From Methylophilales bacterium (lineage in GTDB: Bacteria > Pseudomonadota > Gammaproteobacteria > Burkholderiales > Methylophilaceae), in contig JAIOOY010000068.1 of NCBI GenBank assembly GCA_021414145.1, forward strand, positions 1-40,545: a DNA stretch of 40,545 nucleotides, read 5' to 3'. Below are positions 32,101-40,545 of this stretch, piece by piece. The translations under genes and the position numbers were made by a program. The first letter of the stretch is position 1. Every line of letters starts with the position of its first letter. The notes beneath the pieces were generated by a model. It saw only the letters and a program-made list of their open reading frames with translations, was not told the origin of the DNA and ran no database searches.

Positions 32101-33236
32101 AGCTTGTTAGACTTGCTTTCTGGAGCTACACGCACCGCTTCACCATCATGCAAGAACGCCACCGCGCCGGTAACGACTTGCGTTCCCTCTTTTATTCCTT
32201 GCACAATCTCTACCAGACCATTGCTACGCTCACCTAACTTCACTGTTGTTTTAATGGCTTTTCCTGCGTTCACTACAAACACCGATGCATTTGCACCATC
32301 AAAACGGATGGCTGCATCTGGCAGATAGATGGCTTTTTGCACTTTAAAATTGACCCGCACTTGCGCAAATTGTCCAAGAATAACGTTCGGTGACTTATCA
32401 AAACGCACACGCAATTTGGCGACTTGAGATTGACGCTGCACTTGATTAGCCGCGCGCCGTACCTTGCCTTTGTAAAGTGTATTGTTGCCCACCACCTGAA
32501 TTTCGGCTGTCATACCTGGCGTGAGTCGCGCCGCGTCAGCACCGGAGACTTCAAGCTCAACTTCTAGCGCATCGTCACGCAAAATCACGAATAAAGGTTC
32601 AGGACTTTGTCCCAGAACCATGCCAACATGCGCTTTGCGTGTGGTGATGGTGCCGGAAACCGGCGCGGTGATAGTGGCTTGCGCCAGCCGCAAATCAGCC
32701 TCTGCCAACTGCGCATCGGCCAAGGCGAGATCGGCTTGCGCCATATTGACCGCCTGTTGCGCTGCTTTTGCATGAGCTTCGGCCACATGTTCATTGGTAG
32801 CTTTTTGCTCAGGCGTAGCTTCGACAAAAGGATTTGCCTTTTTTAGATCTATTTTAGCCTGACTATGTAGTGCTTGCGCTTCCTCTAGCGAAGCCTCCTG
32901 CTGCGCCAGAGCTGCCACTGCACGTTGCCGTACCGCTTGTTGTTGTGCGCGTTGCACCTGAAACAGCTTGGGGTCTATCGTTGCCAACACCGTTCCGGCG
33001 CTGACCCTTTGATCCTCATCTACCATCACTTGCTGGATTTTTCCTTGCGCCACACTGGCATACACCGAAATTTCTTCACGCCCTACCACAGGGCCAGAAA
33101 AAGTCATGGTTCTTGGCGTATTACTAAGCTCGGTGGTAATAGTGGAAACAGTGATGGCGGTTTGTGGCTCGGCGCTTGCGTTGATGGCCAAAGCTAAAAC
33201 AAGCCATCCAGCCAATGGCCAACTAATTTTTCTCAT
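32097..33236 (-). CDS. RND efflux periplasmic adaptor (membrane fusion protein)
   Basis: VDEDQRVSAGTVLATIDPKLFQ, ATITAPVSGTITTRKAHVGMVLG; overlaps the permease start. Confidence 0.93.
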   Translation of the reverse strand: MRKISWPLAGWLVLALAINASAEPQTAITVSTITTELSNTPRTMTFSGPVVGREEISVYASVAQGKIQQVMVDEDQRVSAGTVLATIDPKLFQVQRAQQQAVRQRAVAALAQQEASLEEAQALHSQAKIDLKKANPFVEATPEQKATNEHVAEAHAKAAQQAVNMAQADLALADAQLAEADLRLAQATITAPVSGTITTRKAHVGMVLGQSPEPLFVILRDDALEVELEVSGADAARLTPGMTAEIQVVGNNTLYKGKVRRAANQVQRQSQVAKLRVRFDKSPNVILGQFAQVRVNFKVQKAIYLPDAAIRFDGANASVFVVNAGKAIKTTVKLGERSNGLVEIVQGIKEGTQVVTGAVAFLHDGEAVRVAPESKSNKL

Positions 33237-33303
33237 AATAATCTCTCTTAAAACAATTATTTAATAGTTTAACTAAAGGTTAATTATTAGATAAAGTGGT
33301 ATG

Positions 33304-35133
33304 CTAATCTCGTATTATAGATTCAAACCGCAGTGGAGAAATTGCCTTAAGCAGATTTTGTGGCAACGGCGCAGGTTCATTTTCAATTTCAGCCGATAAT
33401 ACTTCACCCATTAGCAAACCTGTTACTAGTCCGCGCGAGCTATGTCCGGTATTCACATAAAGTCCGGGAAACCGAGCAGTCACTTCGCCAACCACAGGCA
33501 GATTGCTGGGTACGCTGCAGCGACAGGCGGCGCGACCGCTGACGGAAGCAGTGCTTAAGCTTTGATGCAGTGCAGGTGATAACTGTTGCAGCATGGCTAA
33601 ATTTTCCAAATGATCTTGTACACGCACATCAATTTGAGAATCGCCATCCTGATAACTTGAACCTAGGGTGTGCATGCCTTCACGTTGGGGCGTTATGAAA
33701 CCTTCGCCACAGATGACAGTATTTAAATGTTGACTGGTCGCTGTGGCTGATAAATGACTCACCTGTCCGCGCACAGACCGTAGCGGCAAATGTGCGGTCT
33801 GTGCAAAACGATTACTCGATGCTGCACCAGCCACGATAATTACTGGGGCGCTCGTCAGCAAACTACCCTCTCCCCAAACTTGCCATTGGTCTGCAACACG
33901 CTTTAATTCGGTGACTTCGCCCTGCTTTATGGTGATATTAGATGCACTCGATAAAATTTCGCACAAGGCTGGCGGGAATATCCAGCCTCCTGTTGGAAAA
34001 TAAAGCCCACCTGTAACCACATCGACGCCAACAAGTTTAGTGGCTTGTTCGCGACTTATTCCGTGTAATAGATCTTCAGGTAAGCCCAATTGCAGCAAAG
34101 CCTGCTGGCGAGCGGCTTCCGACTCATTGAACGCCAGTTGCAGCACGCCGCATTGCCGCCAGGTATTGGCGCCTTGTGGTAATAACTGCTGCAAACGACG
34201 CAGAGTGTAGAGATAGCAAGCCAAAGTCAGCGTACCAAGCTCGCTCCATTTGGGCGAAAGCCTAGCATATAGGACGCCTTGGCGATTGCCAGAAGCTTCT
34301 GCAGCCAGCTTGGAATGACGTTCGATGAGCGTCACTTGCCATCCTCGTCTGGCTAGGCTGTGCGCACTAGCAGTCCCTGCAATGCCACCACCGATGACGA
34401 TGGCGGTTTTTTCCCGTAAAGTCTGAGACGTTTTTGCTTGGTTAAGTGATCCATACAAAATCTCGCGCTTGCGTCCAAAACCCAGCCCTTTTTCCACCTT
34501 AAATCCAGCGGCCTGCAAACCGCGCTTGACCACGCCAGCACTAGTAAAGGTGGCAAACGTGGCATTCGCATTTGACAGTTTGGCAATGGTTTTAAATAGC
34601 GAGTCTCCCCACATCTCTGGATTTTTAGCAGGCGCGAATCCATCCAAAAACCAAGCATCCACGGAGGCTTTCAGTTGTGGCAAAGTTTCCCGTGCATCCC
34701 CAACCAGCAAAGTCAGTGTCACTCTACCTTGCGCAAAGCTCATGCGTTGCCAGCCCGGCGTAAGAATAGTGTATTGCGGTAGTAGTTCGTCAAATTGCGG
34801 TTTGAGTTCCGGCCACAACTGCAAGGCAGTTTGTAAATCTTGTGCCGATAAAGGATTCAGTTCGGTGCTGACAAAATGCAGTCTGGCTTTATCTGGAGTC
34901 GTTTGTAGCCACAATTGCCACGCGCAGAGAAAATTAAGACCAGCACCAAATCCGGTTTCACCAATAACAAAAAAACTTTCTGCCGTAATCTGCCCCCAGC
35001 GTTCAGTCAAATGGTTATGCTGCAAGAACACGTGACGTGTTTCTGCGATGCCGGATTCACGTGAGAAATAGATGTCGTCAAACTTTATTGAGTAAGGTTG
35101 GCCGCCATGCCATGCCAGCTCGGCATTTTTCAT
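33304..35133 (-). CDS. mnmC: bifunctional tRNA (mnm5s2U34) methyltransferase/FAD-dependent oxidoreductase MnmC
   Basis: GETGFGAGLNFLCAWQLW, WFLDGFAPAKNPEMW, IVIGGGIAGTASAHSLARRGWQVTLIE. Confidence 0.95.
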   Translation of the reverse strand: MKNAELAWHGGQPYSIKFDDIYFSRESGIAETRHVFLQHNHLTERWGQITAESFFVIGETGFGAGLNFLCAWQLWLQTTPDKARLHFVSTELNPLSAQDLQTALQLWPELKPQFDELLPQYTILTPGWQRMSFAQGRVTLTLLVGDARETLPQLKASVDAWFLDGFAPAKNPEMWGDSLFKTIAKLSNANATFATFTSAGVVKRGLQAAGFKVEKGLGFGRKREILYGSLNQAKTSQTLREKTAIVIGGGIAGTASAHSLARRGWQVTLIERHSKLAAEASGNRQGVLYARLSPKWSELGTLTLACYLYTLRRLQQLLPQGANTWRQCGVLQLAFNESEAARQQALLQLGLPEDLLHGISREQATKLVGVDVVTGGLYFPTGGWIFPPALCEILSSASNITIKQGEVTELKRVADQWQVWGEGSLLTSAPVIIVAGAASSNRFAQTAHLPLRSVRGQVSHLSATATSQHLNTVICGEGFITPQREGMHTLGSSYQDGDSQIDVRVQDHLENLAMLQQLSPALHQSLSTASVSGRAACRCSVPSNLPVVGEVTARFPGLYVNTGHSSRGLVTGLLMGEVLSAEIENEPAPLPQNLLKAISPLRFESIIRD

Positions 35134-36014
35134 TGAGATGCTCTGTTGGCTTCAAACAAGGCTGCGCAGATGATCATGGTGCCCCCTATCCATTCACGTG
35201 CTGACATCACTTCGCCTGCTAAAAAATAAGACGTGATCGCACCAACTACCAGTTCAAACATAAAGATGATTGCGGCTCGATTGACAGCAATATGTGTGAC
35301 TCCAAACTGCACCGCCAGTGTCAGGGAGAATAGACAGGCCCCAACAGCCAGTACTAATTCCCAGTTCACAGACACCAACTTCAACATGGCTGGCCAGGGC
35401 GATGCTTCTATGCTCAAAAATGACAGGCAAATAACACAAACACCTACCCACGTCCAAAATGACTTGGTTGGAACTGATAAGTGCGTGGCGCGGCGAACCA
35501 ATACATTGCTCAGAGCAAACGTAAATCCAGCCGAAAGAGCTAACCATTCGGCGCCGCTTTGGGGAATAGGTAAATTATCAAAACCCTGCCAGAGCATGAC
35601 TAACATGCCGCACACTGACATTACCATTACCATCAACTCTTTTTTATCGCTGCGTTCATCTAGCAAAAAATGGGATAGCAGAACCGTCCATAAAGGCGAC
35701 AAATAAAACAGAAGTAATATCCTCATTACCTCGCCTTGGAGAACCGCCAGTATGTAACCAACATTGGACCAGCCAGCGGCCAAGCCCATGCTTAAAGCCA
35801 ACCATGAAAAAGCACGTTCACGCCATAATTGACGTCCAAACATCAGGCAACCTAGTAACAGTGCAACAATGTACACAGCCAAGTTGGATTGAATGCCAGG
35901 CAGACCTGCCTCAGCCAGTATGCGGTAGGGATACCAGACACTACCCCAAGCAACAGCACCGAACAGCAAACCAGTCACAGCCAAAGATTTTTGTTTTGAT
36001 GCGCTAATGCTCAA
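35130..36014 (-). CDS. EamA/DMT-family transporter
   Basis: ~10 hydrophobic segments; LFGAVAWGSVWYPYRIL, YLSPLWTVLLSHFLLDER. The track start (36065) overlaps divergent dapC; TTG at 36014 with GGGAG upstream is an alternative start. Confidence 0.85.
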   Translation of the reverse strand: MSISASKQKSLAVTGLLFGAVAWGSVWYPYRILAEAGLPGIQSNLAVYIVALLLGCLMFGRQLWRERAFSWLALSMGLAAGWSNVGYILAVLQGEVMRILLLFYLSPLWTVLLSHFLLDERSDKKELMVMVMSVCGMLVMLWQGFDNLPIPQSGAEWLALSAGFTFALSNVLVRRATHLSVPTKSFWTWVGVCVICLSFLSIEASPWPAMLKLVSVNWELVLAVGACLFSLTLAVQFGVTHIAVNRAAIIFMFELVVGAITSYFLAGEVMSAREWIGGTMIICAALFEANRASQ

Positions 36015-36028
36015 TTTATAATGCTCCC

Positions 36029-37210
36029 ATGAACCCAAACCTGAATGCTCTACACCCTTATCCATTTCAAAAACTACGCGACCTATTCGCTGGTATCACC
36101 CCTAATCCAGCTTTCAAACCAATCAACTTGTCTATTGGCGAGCCTAAGCATGCCACGCCAGAATTTATCAAACAGGCATTGACGGATCATCTCGGAGGGT
36201 TATCGAATTATCCCACGACTTTGGGTAGCACCGAGCTACGACAAGCGATTTCTAACTGGTTGGTGCGTCGGTATGCAATTCCAGCGCTAGATATTGAAAA
36301 ACAGATCATTCCAGTTAACGGTAGCCGTGAAGCGCTATTTTCATTTGCGCAAGCAGTGATAGACACCTCTCATGCAAATCCTGTGGTACTTAGCCCTAAC
36401 CCCTTTTATCAGATATATGAGGGTGCGGCGCTACTAGCTGGAGCTGAACCTTATTACCTCAACACATTGCCGGATAATGATTTCAATATTGATTATTCCA
36501 GTGTGCCGGAGTCGGTATGGAAGCGCGTTCAACTGCTCTATGTATGCTCCCCGGGCAATCCTACTGGCAAAGTCATGGGTATTGATGACTGGCGAGAAGT
36601 ATATGCCCTGGCTGATAAATACGGCTTTGTAGTGGCTTCTGACGAATGCTACTCGGAAATCTACTTTAATGAGAACCAAACCCCATTGGGGTCTTTGCAA
36701 GCTGCACACCAGCTTGGACGTGGTTTTGAACGCGTGGTCATGTTCAGCTCACTGTCCAAACGCTCAAACGTGCCGGGAATGCGTTCAGGCTTTGTCGCCG
36801 GAGATGCGAAAATCCTTGAGAAATTTCTGCTCTACCGTACCTATCACGGCTGCGCCATGAATCCCGCAGTACAAGCCGCAAGTGCGGCCGCCTGGAATGA
36901 CGAGACGCATGTAGTAGAAAATAGAAGACTTTATGCGGAAAAGTTTCAGGCCATTACTCCTCTATTGCAAAAAGTTATGCAAGTAGAGATGCCAGATGCT
37001 GCTTTCTACTTATGGGGGCGTGTGCGAGGCTCAGACACAACATTTGCAAGTGAGCTTTATAAGCAAGCCAATGTCACCGTGTTGCCTGGTAGTTATTTGG
37101 CACGAGAGGCTCATGGAATCAATCCTGGTGAAGGATTTGTAAGGCTTGCGCTAGTGGCATCATTGGCGGAGTGTTTGGATGCTGCAGAAAGTATAAACAA
37201 GATTTTTTGA
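36029..37210 (+). CDS. dapC: succinyldiaminopimelate transaminase
   Basis: MNPNLNALHPYPFQKLRDLF, NLSIGEPKHATPEFI, VCSPGNPTGKVM, FSSLSKRSNVPGMRSGFVAGD. Confidence 0.92.
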   Translation: MNPNLNALHPYPFQKLRDLFAGITPNPAFKPINLSIGEPKHATPEFIKQALTDHLGGLSNYPTTLGSTELRQAISNWLVRRYAIPALDIEKQIIPVNGSREALFSFAQAVIDTSHANPVVLSPNPFYQIYEGAALLAGAEPYYLNTLPDNDFNIDYSSVPESVWKRVQLLYVCSPGNPTGKVMGIDDWREVYALADKYGFVVASDECYSEIYFNENQTPLGSLQAAHQLGRGFERVVMFSSLSKRSNVPGMRSGFVAGDAKILEKFLLYRTYHGCAMNPAVQAASAAAWNDETHVVENRRLYAEKFQAITPLLQKVMQVEMPDAAFYLWGRVRGSDTTFASELYKQANVTVLPGSYLAREAHGINPGEGFVRLALVASLAECLDAAESINKIF

Positions 37211-37241
37211 CAGCAAGGCAACGAGTTGTTATAAAGTTCGT

Positions 37242-37556
37242 ATGGAGATATTAAGCGACATTTTGGTAGTTCTAAGGATGTGGGGGCCTTTTTTTGGCCT
37301 AATTCTCAGCGCAATAGGCGCTTGCCTAATTTTTGTAGGGGTGAGAGAGCAGATAGCCGAGGCAAAACGACTGGACAGTCTCATCTCTAGCCAACCTAAC
37401 AAGCATGCGGATGGTAGAACTCTAGATAAAGCAATCTCAGTCCGCGATCAACGCTCCAAAGAGAGGACAGATGCCAAAAAAATGGAGATCATTGGCATGG
37501 CGGTCTTTATTTTCGGATGCGTACTGCAAGCTTTCGGCAGTTTTCCCATCAAGTAA
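37242..37556 (+). CDS. small membrane protein (104 aa), hypothetical
   Basis: Two hydrophobic segments (GPFFGLILSAIGACLIFVGV; IIGMAVFIFGCVLQAFGSF) flanking a charged region; convergent 8-bp overlap with the cyclase gene. Confidence 0.6.
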   Translation: MEILSDILVVLRMWGPFFGLILSAIGACLIFVGVREQIAEAKRLDSLISSQPNKHADGRTLDKAISVRDQRSKERTDAKKMEIIGMAVFIFGCVLQAFGSFPIK

Positions 37557-39039
37557 TTTCCACAATTTCAGTCACCGCCATCCCGCCAATATCTCGCAGC
37601 TTTTCATAGCGCGGTGAATTCAGGTCAACCAGTTCAGCAAGCCTTGAATACGAGGCATTTACAAACAACTCTCTTCCGTCCGTATCTTGCCGTTTTACAC
37701 CGAAAGTCACACATTTGCGTTCGTCCATAGTTAATTTCCCCAGCAGGTTCTTGCTCGCCCATATCGCACCGAAACGAGCAAAATCAGACAAGCGCGCTGC
37801 ATGGTTGATAGTGTCACCCAATACAGTGAATTCCACCTTGGTTTCAATATGAAAGACACCCAGCCACTCCTGCCCTTCATTTAAGCCGGTATTGAGATAA
37901 AGCTCGTTCAGCCAGTTCTTGCGTAGTTGCCATTCTTTGCTGATTTTTCGCATGGCTTTACGCATCTCACTGGCGCAGTGCAGTGCGTTAAGAATGTAAT
38001 GACAATCGGGTTGAGGGAAGAAGTAATACACCATGCCGTCGCCCACATGCTTACCATGAGTGCCGTAATATTTACGGAAAATAGGATCCATGGTGGCCCA
38101 AATCTGGTTGATGAGCTCGAAGTATTCCTCCGGTGGCAGTTCAGAGCAAATGCGTACCGAGTTTTGTAAGTCAGCCACCATCACTGCCACGTCAGTCAGG
38201 ACAGGCAATCGTTTTTTTAGTAGATTACGTATCACTTCGTCACGACGTTCCAGCAAGCCCAGCAAACCACCATGCCCAGCCTGTTCGTGTGCGTAGACCA
38301 CCAGTATACCTTCGCGGAAATAGGAGGCGTAGACACGATAATGTTCTGTCTCACCTGCCTTATCTTTTAAGGCAATAGGAAATTCTGCCAAAGGGCCATT
38401 TTTATTGGATTCAGTGATACCCGCCAACGTTCCTGTCATGCCCAGCGCCGCATTGCCCAGCACTGTAGAGATACGTTCCCTTCCTAGCGCCTGATGCAAC
38501 TGTACAAAAGCCTCACGGTTCTCGCTGTTTCCGCCATAAGCACCACGCGACAGATAGTCTACCGCTCCACGTTGCTGGATATCCGAAGGTAGTTTATCGA
38601 AATTTCCTAGCAGCAAGCTACGCGCCTCCTCGTTGTACCATGCAATCTCCATATTGTAATTGACCATATACGCTGGATACGGTACCTGATCTATGGTCAG
38701 ACGCAACGCACCGGTTTCAACGGAGGTGCTGCGTGGCTTTTCATTGCTTGACTCAGTGATATCTACAGGAGTTTCTGTGGCGATGGTCATGGCATATCCT
38801 TCTTGTTGAAGTTGAAGTGCGATTTCGTTCATAGGTGTTCCAGATTTTTTGAGCGCCTTGATACGTTCGATACGGCGTACAGCATCATCGGGGAAATGCC
38901 CAATCTGTCGAGCACGAGTATTAGCATCGGTACCTGGACTGCCCACCACCGGGCGCGGTAGCAATCCTAGTGCGATATAGTTGTTCAGGGTGGCGCGCGA
39001 AACGCCGGTGGCCTGAATAATATCCAAGCTGGTGAGCAT
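37549..39039 (-). CDS. MerR-like HTH + PAS-like + class III adenylate/guanylate cyclase fusion
   Basis: N-term SLDIIQATGVSRATLNNYIALGLLPRP...RRIERIKALKKSGTPMNEIALQLQ (MerR-like); RLTIDQVPYPAYMVNYNMEIAWYNEEA (PAS-like); VMVADLQNSVRI, KHVGDGMVYYF, VEFTVLGDTINHAARLS (class III cyclase). Confidence 0.88.
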   Translation of the reverse strand: MLTSLDIIQATGVSRATLNNYIALGLLPRPVVGSPGTDANTRARQIGHFPDDAVRRIERIKALKKSGTPMNEIALQLQQEGYAMTIATETPVDITESSNEKPRSTSVETGALRLTIDQVPYPAYMVNYNMEIAWYNEEARSLLLGNFDKLPSDIQQRGAVDYLSRGAYGGNSENREAFVQLHQALGRERISTVLGNAALGMTGTLAGITESNKNGPLAEFPIALKDKAGETEHYRVYASYFREGILVVYAHEQAGHGGLLGLLERRDEVIRNLLKKRLPVLTDVAVMVADLQNSVRICSELPPEEYFELINQIWATMDPIFRKYYGTHGKHVGDGMVYYFFPQPDCHYILNALHCASEMRKAMRKISKEWQLRKNWLNELYLNTGLNEGQEWLGVFHIETKVEFTVLGDTINHAARLSDFARFGAIWASKNLLGKLTMDERKCVTFGVKRQDTDGRELFVNASYSRLAELVDLNSPRYEKLRDIGGMAVTEIVEIT

Positions 39040-39084
39040 GATTTGAACTGTCCAGTTGATTTGTACAGTTTACACATTGAACTT

Positions 39085-39119
39085 TTATACAGTATAAGTC
39101 AAGTGCCTATATTGACTTA
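39085..39119. promoter_or_regulatory. overlapping dyads upstream of the MerR-cyclase gene (candidate operator)
   Basis: TTATAC-A-GTATAA (39085-39097) and TAAGTCAA-N9-TTGACTTA (39095-39119), both perfect. Confidence 0.5.
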
Positions 39120-39138
39120 AATAGAATCTTCTATCTTA

Positions 39139-39158
39139 TTGTTGTATCAATACAACAA
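39139..39158. repeat. 20-bp inverted repeat between miaA and the cyclase gene
   Basis: TTGTTGTAT-CA-ATACAACAA, perfect 9-bp arms, just 3' of the miaA stop. Confidence 0.6.
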
Positions 39159-39162
39159 CGAT

Positions 39163-40113
39163 TTATTTAGAAATAATGAACTGTCTAACTATATTATTCA
39201 TACTGTCTAATATGGTACTGTCCAAACAATCCAGCTCAACCGTGTCATCCATGCCACGCAGCCAAGTCATCTGCCGTTTAGCAAGCTGCCGAGTGGCGGC
39301 AATGCCCTGCTCTCTCAGCGTGACAAGGTCGATCTCTCCATCCAGATAGCGCCATGCTTGGCGATAACCTACACAGCGCATGGCAGGCGATTCTGGCTTA
39401 AGTGTGGGGTAATTAAGTTGTAGCGCCCTCACCTCCTCCACCAAACCAGCCTGCAACATGGCATCAAAACGCTCTGCGATGCGCTGATGCAGCACGGCAC
39501 GATTTGAAGGCAACAGTGAAAACTTGAGTAGCCGGTAAGGTAAAACGTCGGTTTTGACGGCTTGCAACAGCGTGGACATGGGGTGGCCCGTAACATGCCA
39601 AATCTCCAGCGCACGTTCGATGCGTTGCGCATCGTTAGGCTTGAGGCGTGCTGCCGTAGCAGGATCAATCTTTCGTAGTTCCTCATGCATGGCTGGCCAG
39701 CCAAACTTTTCAGCTTGTTCCAGAATGCTGCTACGAACCGCCGGATCCGCCTGAGGCAATGCGTTCAAACCATACTGCAAGGCATTAAAATAAAGCATGG
39801 TGCCGCCTACTAGTAACGGAATCTTACCGCGCGCGGAAATTTCCTCCATATGAAGAAGCGCATCTTGCCGAAACCGCGCAGCAGAATAGACTTCAGTCGG
39901 CGAAATCAAGTCAAGTAGGTGGTGTGGTGCTTGTGCCAGCGTTGCAGCATCCGGCTTGGCCGTGCCTATGTCCATATCGCGATACACCAACGCGGAATCC
40001 ACGCTGATAATCTCTACCGGCAATTGTTGCGCCAGTGCCACGGCCAGACCGGTTTTTCCCGAAGCGGTTGGTCCCATCAAAAAAATAGCCGGCGGAAAGT
40101 CCTGTTGTTTCAT
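39163..40113 (-). CDS. miaA: tRNA dimethylallyltransferase
   Basis: [76 protein letters not shown]. Start at 40113 rather than 40170. Confidence 0.96.
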   Translation of the reverse strand: MKQQDFPPAIFLMGPTASGKTGLAVALAQQLPVEIISVDSALVYRDMDIGTAKPDAATLAQAPHHLLDLISPTEVYSAARFRQDALLHMEEISARGKIPLLVGGTMLYFNALQYGLNALPQADPAVRSSILEQAEKFGWPAMHEELRKIDPATAARLKPNDAQRIERALEIWHVTGHPMSTLLQAVKTDVLPYRLLKFSLLPSNRAVLHQRIAERFDAMLQAGLVEEVRALQLNYPTLKPESPAMRCVGYRQAWRYLDGEIDLVTLREQGIAATRQLAKRQMTWLRGMDDTVELDCLDSTILDSMNNIVRQFIISK

Positions 40114-40268
40114 GCGCCAAGTATAAAGCATGGCAAATATATGTAATTTTTCTTGCTTCAAAACGACCAACAGAATGCGGTATTTAATTGAAACATAAAC
40201 AACAAATTGGTTATACTGCCCCCAAATGAAGTATTAAATTAATAAGCCTAACACCAAGGAATAACGCC

Positions 40269-40545
40269 ATGCTAAATCTGACTAACGTTTCCATCAAAGA
40301 CCAGTTACGACTGATGACCGTAATATTGCTGGGATTGATGATTGCAGTAGGTTCCTACGGAATCATGCAGTTTAGAGAGGCCAATGTTTACATTCATTCC
40401 ATGTACCAAGATCGCGTTATTGCGCTAAAAACACTAAAGATGGTTTCGGATGTGTACAACGTGGATTTGGTCAAAACTGTATCCAAGGTACGTAATAAGC
40501 GCCTATCCGCAAGTGATGCCATTCCCATTCTTGAAGAAGGAAAGA
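40269..40545 (+). CDS. methyl-accepting chemotaxis protein, N-terminal part (runs off the window)
   Basis: MLNLTNVSIKDQLRLMTVILLGLMIAVGSYGIMQFREANVYIHSMYQDRVIALKTLKMVSDVYNVDLVKTVSKV: TM1 plus 4HB-type ligand-binding domain; open to the edge. Confidence 0.75.
   Translation, partial: MLNLTNVSIKDQLRLMTVILLGLMIAVGSYGIMQFREANVYIHSMYQDRVIALKTLKMVSDVYNVDLVKTVSKVRNKRLSASDAIPILEEGK

Overview
This is a gene-dense, core-genome window from a proteobacterium, most likely a betaproteobacterium judging by gene content and order. I see no prophage, IS element or CRISPR array. From left to right: a truncated DUF4139 protein (-), a small hypothetical (-), a Maf/YceF pyrophosphatase (-), a two-subunit pyruvate carboxylase/oxaloacetate decarboxylase-type pair (-), then a long + strand run yceD-rpmF-plsX-fabH-fabD-fabG-acpP-fabF-pabC-mltG-tmk-holB-tatD-MBL hydrolase-BamE-like protein. 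A convergent block on - follows (small membrane protein, TPR protein, cysQ, ligA, zipA, small membrane protein, smc), then queF and a PilZ-type protein (+) and tRNA-Ala(GGC), tRNA-Glu(TTC) and tRNA-Asp(GTC). The right part holds an MlaC-like protein, an RND pump and its adaptor, mnmC and an EamA transporter (all -), dapC and a small membrane protein (+), an HTH(MerR)-PAS-class III cyclase fusion (-), miaA (-) and a truncated chemoreceptor (+). The strongest non-coding signal is a 28-bp chromosome dimer resolution site (dif) at 17703-17730. It lies exactly where the + strand block meets the - strand block, so the window appears to span the replication terminus. Other points worth checking are a DnaA-box cluster upstream of pabC, the MerR-cyclase fusion with several dyads in its promoter region, terminator-like hairpins placed where a Shine-Dalgarno would be (plsX, yceF), and candidate leaderless or bidirectional promoters (dapC, smc/queF). 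Nothing was run computationally; all calls are from reading the sequence.
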